The notes beneath the pieces are model-generated. The model had not been told where the DNA came from and ran no database searches. It was given only the letters and a program-made list of their open reading frames with translations. The position numbers and the translations under genes were made by a program. From Anaerozeibacter quisquiliarum (lineage in GTDB: Bacteria > Bacillota > Clostridia > Christensenellales > Aristaeellaceae): a DNA stretch of 64,000 bases. Below, one piece after another: positions 34,676-45,050 of the stretch. The stretch lies in the NCBI GenBank assembly GCA_051162045.1, contig JBISDI010000006.1; one strand, given 5' to 3'. Numbering within the stretch: the stretch's first letter is position 1; each line of letters begins with the position of its first letter.

Positions 34676-35851
34676 ATGGAACACGGAAGTATCTTCATCC
34701 CGAAAAGTGAGTACATGGAGCGCGTTTCGCGCGCGGCGGCGCTGATTCGGCGCGAAGGTTTGGACGCTCTGATCATCAACGGCAACGAGGCGGACTACGC
34801 TAATCCCCGCTACTTTTCCGGCTACTGGCCGCTGTTTGAGCGCGCGGGCGTGGCGATCTCGGCGGGCGGAGAAGCCGCGTTGATGTGTGGACCGGAGTCG
34901 AGGCACTTCGCGGGCGACCGCTCGAAGCTCGACAAGCTGTTTGTGCTGAAGGAGTACCGCGAGGGCGCGGACCCGGCGTATCCGGAGTTTCAGGCGAGCA
35001 GCTTCCATGACGTGTTCAAGGCAATCGGCGTGACCGGCAAGCAGCTGCGCATCGGCGTGGCAAGCTATCTGGATACCTCGGTCGTCATCATGGAGGGCAT
35101 CAAGGATGCGTTCCCGGAGGCAAAGATCGTGCGCGCGGACCACATCATGGTCGAGCTTCGCCGCATTAAGTCCGCAAACGAAATCGCGTGCCTGCGCGAA
35201 GGCTACCGCATCGCCGACCTCGCGACCCAGCAGGTCATCAAGGAAATTCGTCCCGGCATGACGGAATTACAGGCGGTCGGCATCGCGCAGCGCGTGATCT
35301 ACGAAAACGGCGCGGAGTACGAGGGGCTGCCGATGTATGTGTTCTCCGAGGCGTCCACGCGCCACGCCATCTCGCGCTCGAGCTACCGCAAGTTCGAAAA
35401 GGGTGATATCGTGCAGCTGAACCTGTCGGCGAAGATCGACGGCTATTCCGCGGCGATCGGCTACCCCATCGTACTCGGCAAACTCGAGGGCAAGCGCCGC
35501 GAAGTGGTGATGTTCGGGCTTGAGGCGCACAACTGGACGACGGAGCAGATTAAGTCCGGCGTCTTCGCCGCAGACATCGCGAAGAAGTTTTACCAATACT
35601 ACGCCGACAACGGCTACAAGGACAACTTTGTCTACGGACCGATGCACGGCACCGGCATGATCGAGGTCGAGGCACCGTGGGTCGAAACCAGCTCCGACTA
35701 CTACCTTGAGCCGAACATGACCTTCCAGGTCGACACCTACATCTCCACCGACACCTTCGGGGTACGCTGGGAAAAGGGCGTCGCGGTTACGGAGCGCGGG
35801 TGCGACGTGCTGAGCGCGCCCATCGGGAAGCTCTACGAGCTGGAATTCTGA
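34676..35851 (+). CDS. M24-fold (creatinase/prolidase-like) protein lacking metal ligands
   Basis: A 391-residue protein with an N-terminal creatinase-N domain (to ~155) and a C-terminal pita-bread domain. In active metallopeptidases the metal site is Asp, Asp, His, Glu, Glu. Here the first Asp position is N249, the second lies in the A259-A260 segment, the His survives as H324 (MHGTG), and the EP-type Glu aligns with D353 (QVDTY); E332 and E366 are kept. H230 (STRHAIS) lies where creatinase has its catalytic His. So it is probably not a metal peptidase; a creatinase-like C-N hydrolase is plausible. ATG 34676 is 9 nt after AAGGAG; the ATG at 34667 is too close to that site. Next to a creatininase-family gene. 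Confidence 0.82.
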   Translation: MEHGSIFIPKSEYMERVSRAAALIRREGLDALIINGNEADYANPRYFSGYWPLFERAGVAISAGGEAALMCGPESRHFAGDRSKLDKLFVLKEYREGADPAYPEFQASSFHDVFKAIGVTGKQLRIGVASYLDTSVVIMEGIKDAFPEAKIVRADHIMVELRRIKSANEIACLREGYRIADLATQQVIKEIRPGMTELQAVGIAQRVIYENGAEYEGLPMYVFSEASTRHAISRSSYRKFEKGDIVQLNLSAKIDGYSAAIGYPIVLGKLEGKRREVVMFGLEAHNWTTEQIKSGVFAADIAKKFYQYYADNGYKDNFVYGPMHGTGMIEVEAPWVETSSDYYLEPNMTFQVDTYISTDTFGVRWEKGVAVTERGCDVLSAPIGKLYELEF

Positions 35852-35858
35852 CCTCCGT

Positions 35859-35888
35859 GGAGCCGTCCGCACGCCGGGCGGCTCCTTT
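35859..35888 (+). terminator. Hairpin with T4 between the M24 and creatininase genes
   Basis: GGAGCCGTCCG pairs with CGGGCGGCTCC (one G-U) and is followed by TTTTC. Another gene follows 25 nt later, so it is likely partial. Confidence 0.7.
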
Positions 35889-35912
35889 TCATCAAAGGAA
35901 AGGAAGCGCGAT

Positions 35913-36650
35913 ATGAACCTGATCGATATGTTTTACCGCGAGATCGAGGACGCGAAGAAGCGGCGTGTGCCGCTCATCATCCCGATAGGCACGATTGAGT
36001 ACCACGCCGAGCATGCGAGCTGTGGCTGCGACACCATGGTCATAACCGGCGTTCTCGAGCGCCTGGGAGCACAAAAGGAGGTCGTCGTCGCGCCGCCGAT
36101 CTGGTACGGCGTGGCGAGCTACGCCGTTTCGGGCCCTGAAAAGGGCACGATCCAAGTCGATGTCGATGCATATGAGGCGTACTTGACCGAGATTTTGAAA
36201 TCCCTCGTGCTGGGCGGCTGGCGGAACATCTACCTTGTCTACCACCACCAGAGCGAGGCGGGCGTGCTGATGCCGATGACGCTCGCGTGCATGAAGGCGG
36301 CCAAGAAGGTCACCATGGACCATATGGAAACGGCGCGCGGCATGGGCTGGTGGGGCGACAATTCCACACGGGACTACTATGAAAACCTTGAAACGGACCT
36401 CAATCCGCTGACGTTTATCAAGACCGTGCCGCTGATGGACGCGCAGGCGCAGATCGACTGCGGCGGCTTCGACCATGCTGGCAAGTTCGAGACCTCGCTC
36501 CTGAGCGCTGTTTATCCCGAAAACGTCGATTTCGAACGAGCCGCCTGGAACACCGAGTGGTTCGCCATCCCCGCGAAGGACGCAAGCCCCGAGCTCGGTG
36601 AAAAAATGGCGGCGCTGGCGCTCGAGTATCTGAAAAAGACCATCATCTGA
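35913..36650 (+). CDS. Creatininase-family amidohydrolase
   Basis: The 245-residue protein shows the family metal motif IPIGTIEYHAEH...CD. E29, H31 and D40 keep exactly the spacing of the Pseudomonas creatininase ligands (Glu, His +2, Asp +11). The second motif is YHHQSEAG instead of the usual NGHxxN, giving H111/H112 and E115, so the Glu spacing is shifted by one residue. Family members open cyclic amides or remove formyl groups. AAAGGAAAGGAAG precedes ATG 35913. In this operon it likely acts on the imported substrate together with the creatinase-like protein. Confidence 0.85.
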   Translation: MNLIDMFYREIEDAKKRRVPLIIPIGTIEYHAEHASCGCDTMVITGVLERLGAQKEVVVAPPIWYGVASYAVSGPEKGTIQVDVDAYEAYLTEILKSLVLGGWRNIYLVYHHQSEAGVLMPMTLACMKAAKKVTMDHMETARGMGWWGDNSTRDYYENLETDLNPLTFIKTVPLMDAQAQIDCGGFDHAGKFETSLLSAVYPENVDFERAAWNTEWFAIPAKDASPELGEKMAALALEYLKKTII

Positions 36651-36709
36651 GTCAAGGACATCATTTCGCAGCGGCGTCGGGCACGCACATGCTTTTTCCG
36701 GAGAGGGGG

Positions 36710-37926
36710 GGAAAGGGGCGTGTATGAGTTGAGCTATGAGGAGGTGGCCAGAGGGTTTTCTCTAAGCGCCGGTCAACGGGCGGTATGATGAGAGCCGGGA
36801 GACGCTGCACCTGGATATTCCGAAGGGGGAGATGCCGGGGAAGCTTCGGGAACTCAAGGAGCGCGCGGCGAAGTACCGCGGCTACCAGAAGCGATTCGCC
36901 GAGGGCGAGACACAAATCCTGGAGACCGATCCTGAGTGCCGGACGCTGCACCCGAAGGACGGACTGCGCCCGGTGTACAACGTGCAGACGGCTGTGGACG
37001 GTGGGAGCCACCTGATCGCGGAGTTTCTGGTGACGCCAGCCAACACCGACCAGAATCTTTGAGCGAGGTATCGGAGCAGACAAAGCAGGCGATGGGGCTG
37101 GAAGCCCTCCGGGTGGTGGCGGACAAGGGGGACGAAAGCCGGGAGGACATCGAGGAGTGCCTTTTGAACGGCGTCTCTGCGGACGTGGGGTTCAAGTACG
37201 ACAAGGAGGAACGGGTCTTCACGCTGGAACACATGCCCATGGAGATATCCGAGGCGAAGCGCGCCTCCGCAAAGCCGGAGGACATCCTGGACTGCCTGAG
37301 AGCGGGCGTACTGCCTCAGTGCTACGAGGGGACCAACATCCGGGCAGAAGCGCAATACCGCGGCGCGGTCAGCTGCTTCATACGGCACGAGGACGGCACC
37401 GTCACCTGCCCGATGGGGCGTCAATTGTTCAAGCACGCGGACAAGAAGTACGGCACCGTCTATGGCAGCCGGGAGGCCTGCCGAACCTGCCCAAACCGCT
37501 GCACCGACTCGAAAAACGCCAAGACCGTCAGCATCGGCTACAACTCCACCTATGTGCCCGTCATCATGTACGGCGACCCCAGGTACCCGCTCCAGCAGCT
37601 GCCGGATGTGGCCCGGTAGCCCCTACAACCACTTCGGCAAGTGGAAGCACGCGCAAAGTAAGGTCAAGCTGACCATCCGCCGGGACATGCAAAAGCAGCA
37701 GCTGCGAAAAGAGCTGTCGGAGCACCCGTTTGGAACGGTCAAGTGGGCGGACGGCGCGCACCACTTCCTGTGTCGCGGCAAGGAAAAAGTGACAGGCGAA
37801 ATCGCGCTCAGCTTCCTGACGTACAATCTCAGAAGATCAATCAAGCTTACGACGCACAATCCCGGCGACGTCCCGGGCATTCTTATGTACCTAAGGGCGA
37901 AAAACCAGGCAAAACGCGCCGGTTGA
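36710..37926 (+). pseudogene. IS1182-family transposase, frameshifted remnant
   Basis: Three pieces in changing frames add up to the C-terminal two thirds of an IS1182-type DDE transposase. Part 1 ends near 37060 (ECRTLHPKDG, VYNVQTAVDGGSHLI). Part 2 runs about 37060-37619 (VVADKGDESREDIEECL, ACRTCPNRCT). Part 3 to 37926 holds KVKLTIRRDMQ, HPFGTVKWADGAHHFLCRG and FLTYNLRRSI. Frameshifts lie near 37060 and 37615. The N-terminal DNA-binding part and clear terminal inverted repeats were not found. Confidence 0.85.
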
Positions 37927-37991
37927 GGGGTCGGAGAACCCTTTTCACCGCGATCATCGGGCTTTTCGGACTGCCCGACAGTTAATTGACA

Positions 37992-38028
37992 TAAAAAACT
38001 TGTCCGAAAACTGGCGTTTTCAGACAAA
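37992..38028 (-). terminator. Terminator of tRNA-Ala
   Basis: On the minus strand TTGTCTGAAAACGCC pairs with the following AGTTTTCGGACAA arm and is followed by GTTTTTTATG. It begins 4 nt after the tRNA CCA end. Confidence 0.88.
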
Positions 38029-38031
38029 TTG

Positions 38032-38107
38032 TGGTGGAGCCAAGGGGATTCGAACCCCTGACCTCTACGATGCGAACGTAGCGCGCTACCAACTGTGCTA
38101 TGGCCCC
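38032..38107 (-). tRNA. tRNA-Ala (anticodon CGC), CCA encoded
   Basis: The complementary strand folds into a standard cloverleaf. Acceptor GGGGCCA pairs with TGGCTCC and includes the G3-U70 wobble that identifies alanine tRNAs. The anticodon arm CTACG-TTCGCAT-CGTAG gives CGC, and the T-arm has TTCGAAT. The CCA end is genomic. A strong terminator follows and a 200-nt leader precedes. Confidence 0.97.
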
Positions 38108-38311
38108 ACATATGAAGTTTGTTGCCTCGATCGCCGAGGATATGGGCTTGCGTTGACCTTAGGGGATTAAATACCGTTGCCGTGTCCGCTGATGCCCATC
38201 TATGGTTTTCGGTCGATCCCATGCAGGGGAATGTTTCCGAGGATAGACTTCTGGAGGTGCGCCCGGCCAGCGATGCTCGGGCCTCATGCGTTGCGGGATT
38301 GCTCCCGACAG
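38108..38311 (-). ncRNA. Structured leader or small RNA upstream of tRNA-Ala
   Basis: From its own promoter (38318-38346, minus) a transcript would run about 200 nt before tRNA-Ala. It opens with a hairpin (CGGGA-GCAA-TCCCG), contains GCCCG...CGGGC and ends with CCTCG-GCGAT-CGAGG, the last just upstream of the tRNA. No coding frame is plausible. It could be a separate small RNA released by tRNA processing. I cannot assign it to a known family. Confidence 0.45.
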
Positions 38312-38317
38312 TTTGAT

Positions 38318-38346
38318 ATTATAGCACGGGGACCGCCAAAATGCAA
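38318..38346 (-). promoter_or_regulatory. Promoter for the tRNA-Ala transcript
   Basis: TTGCAT (38341-38346) and TATAAT (38318-38323) on the minus strand, 17-bp spacer, with TG extended -10 (TGCTATAAT). Confidence 0.75.
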
Positions 38347-38417
38347 TTGGTTTTTGCCCGAAATGTGAAAGTAAGCGTGTTAATTCATTGTTGAGGGCCG
38401 GGCTGTGTCTACAGCCC

Positions 38418-39512
38418 CTAGCCGATCAGTTCCAGCACCACGGCGTTGTGCACGTCCAAGCCTTTATCGGTCAGGCGCAGGCGGTCTGCGGTGCGCTCGA
38501 TCAGGCCGAGCGCGGTCAGGCGGACGAGTGCCTGCTCTCGGCCTGCGACCAACGCAAGGTCGATGCCGCGCGCGGTGCGCGTGCCCAGCATGATGGCTTC
38601 TTCGCGCGCCGCCTCGGCGGTGATGGGTTCGCGGCTGATTTCGCGTGCGCCCGCCAGGTAGTCGTCCAGCGCATCGGTGTTGGCGAAGCGCTCCCCGTTC
38701 ATCAGCGAGTGAGCGGACAGCCCGAGGCCCAGGTAGTCGCCGCGCGCCCAGTAGACTTCGTTGTGGCGGCAGGCGCGGCCGGGGAGGGCGTAGTTCGAGA
38801 TTTCATAGCGAGCGTAGCCGCGCCGGGCCAGGATGCGCGCCGCGGCGTGCTGCATGGCGAGCGCCGCGTCCTCCCCAGGCGTTTCGAGCGCGCCCGACTC
38901 CACTTTTAGCGCAAGCGGCGTGCCCGGCTCCAGGATCAGGCTGTAACAGGACAGGTGCTCGGGCCGAAGCGCCATGGCCGCCTTGAGCGTGTCCACCCAG
39001 TCGGCCATTGTCTGGCCGGGCAGTGCGTACATCAAGTCGAGGCTCAGGTTGTCGAAGAGCGCCGCGCGCGCCCAGCGGGCCGACTGCTCGACGTCGGCCT
39101 GGTTGTGGATGCGGCCCAGCAAGTCGAGCAGATGCGGCTGCGCCGCCTGCATGCCCATCGACAGCCGGTTTACGCCCGCTGCCCGCAGATCGCGCAGCAT
39201 CGCGGGGTTGAGCGTACCGGGGTTGGCTTCGACCGTGATTTCGGCGTCCGGCTCGACGGCGAACAGCGCGCGCGCCATGGCGATCAGGTGCACCAAGGCG
39301 TCGCTCTTAAGGATCGACGGCGTACCGCCGCCGATGTAGATCGTGGGCACGCTCAGCCGTCCGTAGCGGCGCGCGGCGGCGAGGATTTCCCCTTCGAGCG
39401 CGGCCAGATAGCGCGAAAAATCACCCTCGCGCCCAGCGTAGGAGGCGAAGTCGCAGTAGGCGCACTTGCGCGCACAGAACGGGATATGAATGTAGAGGGC
39501 GGCTTTCTGCAT
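38418..39512 (-). CDS. hemW: Radical SAM heme chaperone HemW
   Basis: The 364-residue HemN-like radical SAM protein begins MQKAALYIHIPFCARKCAYCDF; cluster ligands are C13, C17 and C20. GGGTPSIL, AEITVEANPGTL and the C-terminal HemN_C domain (NEVYWARGDYLGLGLSAHS) fit HemW rather than the oxygen-independent coproporphyrinogen oxidase. The N-terminal extension and the extra Cys of HemN are absent. HemW inserts heme into respiratory proteins. Confidence 0.93.
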   Translation of the reverse strand: MQKAALYIHIPFCARKCAYCDFASYAGREGDFSRYLAALEGEILAAARRYGRLSVPTIYIGGGTPSILKSDALVHLIAMARALFAVEPDAEITVEANPGTLNPAMLRDLRAAGVNRLSMGMQAAQPHLLDLLGRIHNQADVEQSARWARAALFDNLSLDLMYALPGQTMADWVDTLKAAMALRPEHLSCYSLILEPGTPLALKVESGALETPGEDAALAMQHAAARILARRGYARYEISNYALPGRACRHNEVYWARGDYLGLGLSAHSLMNGERFANTDALDDYLAGAREISREPITAEAAREEAIMLGTRTARGIDLALVAGREQALVRLTALGLIERTADRLRLTDKGLDVHNAVVLELIG

Positions 39513-39613
39513 GGATGCCTCCCATTGGGTAGATTTGGAACAGTGGATAGCCCGGCAACAATTCGGACGATCCGGCGAAGCGACAAATTAGAATTTGTCA
39601 GCCTCTCGTTGGC

Positions 39614-40114
39614 TTATAAGATTCGCTCCATGCCAACCGCTACATAGCCTTCGCACTGTGTTTCCTTCCCTGTCTTGGCGAACCCATTTTTCAGCCAAAA
39701 GTTCTCGCTTTGAGGATTTCCCTTTGCGTAGCCAAGACAAACCGTCGAGTATCCAGACGTTTTGAAATAATCGCAAGCAGCGGTTATGATTTTTGTGCCA
39801 AGACCTTTGCCTTGCAAATCGCGGTTGGTCATGAAAAAACCAATGAATGCGATCCCAGAGCCAGGATAACCGTCAATCAAATCCATCACAGCAAGCAAGG
39901 CGCCATTTTCAAAAAACCCAATATAGTACTTATCCTTTTGAGCTTTGCCGGGTGGAAACACAGTCATATCAGCCATAATGCCGTCAACCGTCAAGGCGGG
40001 GGGACAATGTTGGTAATACATCGGATTGCCGTGGCAGAGGCTGAATATTGCCGGAACATCGGACACATTCAATTTTCTCACCGCATATTCTGCCGATAAT
40101 GCCTTGATGTTCAT
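39614..40114 (-). CDS. GNAT-family N-acetyltransferase
   Basis: About 166 residues from ATG 40114 (GGGGGA upstream; the frame stays open to 40174 but that part overlaps a hairpin). The acetyl-CoA loop appears as DLQGKGLGTKII (R/Q-x-x-G-x-G/A form). FWLKNGFAKTGKE is the usual C-terminal strand-helix motif. Substrate unknown. Base composition is clearly lower in GC than neighbouring hemW and lepA, which suggests recent acquisition. Confidence 0.88.
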   Translation of the reverse strand: MNIKALSAEYAVRKLNVSDVPAIFSLCHGNPMYYQHCPPALTVDGIMADMTVFPPGKAQKDKYYIGFFENGALLAVMDLIDGYPGSGIAFIGFFMTNRDLQGKGLGTKIITAACDYFKTSGYSTVCLGYAKGNPQSENFWLKNGFAKTGKETQCEGYVAVGMERIL

Positions 40115-40142
40115 TGCATCCCCCACCAAATCTCTGTTTGGG

Positions 40143-40179
40143 GAGGGATGCCAGGGGGCAGTTTCCCTTGGCATCCCTC
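40143..40179 (-). promoter_or_regulatory. Hairpin between lepA and the acetyltransferase gene
   Basis: GAGGGATGCCA (40143-40153) is perfectly complementary to TGGCATCCCTC (40169-40179). No T-run follows on the minus strand; it is the likely lepA 3' end. Confidence 0.65.
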
Positions 40180-40184
40180 GTACC

Positions 40185-41984
<1,800 letters not shown>

Positions 41985-42008
41985 GGGGCCACGCTCCTTT
42001 GGGAGGAT

Positions 42009-42809
42009 TTAAGATAACAACATCCGATCACTCGCCAGTTCGCTGCCGCTTAAAGCGGCGAAGGCGGCCATCAGTTTGTCTACGGTCAATTCGCGCTTTT
42101 GTTCGCCGGATACGTCCAGGATGATACGGCCGCCATCCATCATGATTAGGCGGTTGCCCAGTTGGATCGCCTCGCGCATGTTGTGGGTGACCATGAGCGT
42201 GGTCAGGCGGTGCTCGGCGATCAGCTTCTCGGTCAGATGAAGCACCGTGGCGGAGGTCTGCGGGTCGAGCGCGGCGGTATGCTCGTCGAGCAGCAAGAGG
42301 CACGGCTTCTCGGGCGTCAGCGTGGCCATGAGCAGCGTCAGCGCCTGGCGCTGTCCGCCCGACAGCAGGCCCACCTTGGTGGTCAGCCGGTCTTCGAGGC
42401 CCAGGTTCAATTCCGCGAGCAGCTCGCGAAACAACGCCCGTTCGCGGTTTGTGATGCCCCAGCGCAGCGTGCGGTGCTTGCCGCGCCGGTAGGCCAGCGC
42501 CAGATTCTCCTCGATGCCCATGTTCGCCGCCGTACCCAGCATCGGGTCCTGGAATACACGGCCCAAGAAGCGCGCGCGCTTGTGTTCGCTAAGCGCCGTC
42601 ACGTCGCGGCCGTCGATCAAAATGCGGCCCCCGTCGATCGGGAACACCCCGGCCACGGCGTTCAGCAGCGTGGACTTGCCCGCGCCGTTGCCGCCGATCA
42701 GCGCCGCGAAGTCGCCGGCGTTCAGGGTCAGGCCGACGCCCGAGAGCGCCTGCTTTTCGTTGACCGTACCCAGGTTGAATGTCTTTTTTACGCCTTGAAT
42801 GTCAAGCAT
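42009..42809 (-). CDS. ABC transporter ATP-binding protein (TrpZ-like)
   Basis: A single-domain 266-residue ATPase with Walker A GGNGAGKST, signature LLSGGQRQAL and Walker B LLLLDEHTAALDP (His in place of the usual Pro). ATG 42809 lies 5-6 nt after GGAGGG; GTG 42815 is less likely. The start overlaps the permease end by 8 nt. It belongs to a three-gene importer with the permease and a TrpX-like binding protein. Confidence 0.9.
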   Translation of the reverse strand: MLDIQGVKKTFNLGTVNEKQALSGVGLTLNAGDFAALIGGNGAGKSTLLNAVAGVFPIDGGRILIDGRDVTALSEHKRARFLGRVFQDPMLGTAANMGIEENLALAYRRGKHRTLRWGITNRERALFRELLAELNLGLEDRLTTKVGLLSGGQRQALTLLMATLTPEKPCLLLLDEHTAALDPQTSATVLHLTEKLIAEHRLTTLMVTHNMREAIQLGNRLIMMDGGRIILDVSGEQKRELTVDKLMAAFAALSGSELASDRMLLS

Positions 42810-43710
42810 GCGCACCCTCCCTCTCAGAGGTCAGCGACTTTTTGAGGGTGTTCCAGTAGGAGCGGAACATCGGCAGCGCCAGGCAGATCGCCACGGTGGC
42901 CGCGGTGAACAGCTTCATGTCGTTGGGGTCCATGCCGGCCTTGAGCACCAGCGCGATGATTACGCGGTACAGCACCGCGCCCAGCGACACCGACACCAGC
43001 CGGTTTTTAAACGAGCGGGTGCCGAACAGCACCTCGCCGATGATTAGCGAGGCCAGCCCGATCACCACGGAGCCGGTGCCCATTTGCACGTCGGCAAACG
43101 ACTGACTCTGCGCGATCAACGCGCCCGCGAAGCCCACCAGGCCGTTGGAGAGCACCAGCCCCAGGATTATCATGTGATCGGTGTCGATGCCCTGGGCCTT
43201 TGACATCGCGCGGTTGTTGCCGGTTGCGCGGATGGCGCTGCCCAGTTCCGTGCCGAAGAACCAATACAGCGCGAAGGATACCAGCGTTACCACCATGACG
43301 CCGACCACCAGCGTCGGCAGCGACTTCGTAAGCCCCATGTTCTGGAACCGGGTGTACACCGTTTCGATGCGCAGCAGCGGTATGTTGGCCTTGCCCATCA
43401 CGCGCAGGTTGATCGAGTACAGCGCGATCATGGTCAGGATGCCCGACAGCAGCGCCGGGATCTTGAGCCGGGTGTGCAGGAGGCCGGTGACCAGCCCGGC
43501 TGTCATGCCGGCGGCCAGCGCGGCCAGCGACGCCGGCCAAGCCGGCGTGCCGGCCGTTATCAGCCGCGCCGCGACGGCGGCGCCCAGCGCCACCGAACCT
43601 TCCACGGTCAGGTCGGCGATGTCGAGCACGCGGTAGGTGATGTACACGCCGAGCGTCATCACCGCCCACAATAGGCCCAGAGACACCGCCCCCAGCAGAA
43701 TGTTCACCAT
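42802..43710 (-). CDS. ABC transporter permease (TrpY/LivH-like)
   Basis: A 302-residue membrane protein of the BPD_transp_2 class has about eight hydrophobic segments. Family motifs include TYRVLDIADLTVEGSVALGAA near residue 30 and RATGNNRAMSKAQGIDTD in the cytoplasmic loop. Such permeases accompany TrpX/ABC_sub_bind proteins and carry amino acids such as tryptophan or tyrosine. Confidence 0.9.
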   Translation of the reverse strand: MVNILLGAVSLGLLWAVMTLGVYITYRVLDIADLTVEGSVALGAAVAARLITAGTPAWPASLAALAAGMTAGLVTGLLHTRLKIPALLSGILTMIALYSINLRVMGKANIPLLRIETVYTRFQNMGLTKSLPTLVVGVMVVTLVSFALYWFFGTELGSAIRATGNNRAMSKAQGIDTDHMIILGLVLSNGLVGFAGALIAQSQSFADVQMGTGSVVIGLASLIIGEVLFGTRSFKNRLVSVSLGAVLYRVIIALVLKAGMDPNDMKLFTAATVAICLALPMFRSYWNTLKKSLTSEREGAHA

Positions 43711-43952
43711 ACAATCTCCTTATATTACCAGGGCAATCGCTTGCGCCCCTCGGGAGGTTTGGAGGGCCGGGACCCTCCGTGTTCAATCATTTGTACGGGC
43801 TTTGCGGGTGCAAATGGATTCCTCCAAGGGGCGCGCTTGCCCTCACTCAATTCACAATGGTCGCCCCACGCCGTTGGCGCGGCGGCTCGCGTGCTCATTG
43901 GCCGGCGCCCTCCCTTCCCCGCCCACTGGGCGCGGTCGGGCGCGCCACGACT

Positions 43953-43984
43953 CCCTCGCATACGGCCGCAGCCGGATGCGAGGG
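43953..43984 (-). promoter_or_regulatory. Hairpin after the TrpX-like gene
   Basis: CCCTCGCAT (43953-43961) pairs with ATGCGAGGG (43976-43984) a few bases downstream of the binding-protein stop on the minus strand. It is another post-binding-protein hairpin. The remaining ~240 bases before the permease show no gene. Confidence 0.65.
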
Positions 43985-43991
43985 AATTGCT

Positions 43992-44957
43992 TCATTGCCG
44001 GCCGGGGTAGACGACGTACTGCCGGAGGTCTTCGGGCACCTCGATGCCGATCGCCTCGGCGACCTCGCCGTTGACTGCGTAGCTGAACTGGTTCGAGGTT
44101 TCGACCGGCATTTGGCTGATGTCCGCGCCGTCCAGCACGCGCGCCGCCATCTCGCCCGCCTGGTACCCGAGACTTTCATAATTGATGCCCAGCGTGGCCA
44201 GCGCGCCGCCCAATACCATGTTCTCCTCGCCGCAGATGACCGGCAGCTTGGCGTCCACCGAGACCGCATGCACGACCGGCATGGCCGAGGCGAACACATT
44301 ATCGGTGGGCAGGTAGATGGCGTCGCACTCGGAGGCGACGGCCAACACCGCCTGCTGCACCTCGTTGCTGTTGGTCACGGTCTGCTCGATGTAGCCGATG
44401 CCCTTCGCGTCGAGCGCCGCCTTGGCGACATTTACTTGCAAGACCGAGTTGTCCTCGCTCGAGTTATAGAGGAAGGCCACGGTCTTGACCTCGGGCACGA
44501 ACCTCAGCATCAGGTCGATCTGCTCGGTGATCGGGTTCATGTCGCTGGTGCCCGACACATTGGTGCCGGGCTTCGCGTTCGAGTGAACCAGCCCCGCCAC
44601 CTCGAAGTCGGTGACGGCGGTGGCGATGATCGGGATGTCCGCCGTCTTGCCGGCCATGGCTTGCGCCGACGGCGTGGCGATCGCCAGCACCAGGTCCATT
44701 TCGTCGCCCACGAACTTGTCGGCGATCGTGGCCAGGTTGTTGGTGTCGCCCTGCCCGTTCTGATAGGTGATCGCGATCGACTGGCCGTCGACATAGCCCT
44801 TGTCGTGGAGCGCCTTGACGAAGCCGTTCTGCGCCGCGTTCAGCGCCGGGTGGTCGACCAGTTGCAGGATGCCGATCTTGCGCGGGCCTTCCGCCAGCGC
44901 GGCGCCCGCCGTCGCGAGCATCAGGATTGCGAGGCACAGGGAAATCATCTTCTTCAT
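43992..44957 (-). CDS. ABC transporter substrate-binding protein (TrpX-like, PF04392 type)
   Basis: A 321-residue protein with signal peptide (cut near ALA-EG) and the two-lobe ABC_sub_bind fold. It shows KIGILQLVDHPALNAAQNGF, AIATPSAQAMA, IIATAVTDFEVAGLV and YLPTDNVFASAMPVV. Relatives bind tryptophan, tyrosine or other aromatic amino acids. Its promoter lies at 45010-45039. No T-box leader is seen in the short 5' region. Confidence 0.9.
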   Translation of the reverse strand: MKKMISLCLAILMLATAGAALAEGPRKIGILQLVDHPALNAAQNGFVKALHDKGYVDGQSIAITYQNGQGDTNNLATIADKFVGDEMDLVLAIATPSAQAMAGKTADIPIIATAVTDFEVAGLVHSNAKPGTNVSGTSDMNPITEQIDLMLRFVPEVKTVAFLYNSSEDNSVLQVNVAKAALDAKGIGYIEQTVTNSNEVQQAVLAVASECDAIYLPTDNVFASAMPVVHAVSVDAKLPVICGEENMVLGGALATLGINYESLGYQAGEMAARVLDGADISQMPVETSNQFSYAVNGEVAEAIGIEVPEDLRQYVVYPGRQ

Positions 44958-45009
44958 GTTGCTACCGTCCTTCCATATTGCGTTTTGCCGGCCTGCGCCG
45001 GTTCGCTAC

Positions 45010-45039
45010 ATTATATAGAATATTTGCTTGATTTGTCAA
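45010..45039 (-). promoter_or_regulatory. Promoter of the TrpXYZ-like operon
   Basis: TTGACA (45034-45039) and TATAAT (45010-45015) on the minus strand, 18-bp spacer. A short GCCGGC hairpin (CCGGCGCAGGCCGG) lies in the 5' leader. Confidence 0.8.
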
Positions 45040-45050
45040 CGCAGCATAGA

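Noticed and set aside
36660..36830. Intact start of an IS1182 transposase
   Set aside because: The N-terminal domain is not readable in any single frame; only the later part is preserved, so it is listed as a remnant.
38108..38311. 6S RNA or SRP RNA
   Set aside because: The ends do not pair as in 6S RNA and the conserved SRP apical loop is absent; left as an unassigned structured RNA.
44958..45050. T-box or trp leader before the TrpX-like gene
   Set aside because: The leader is under 60 nt and has no T-box sequence (AGGGTGGNACCGCG).
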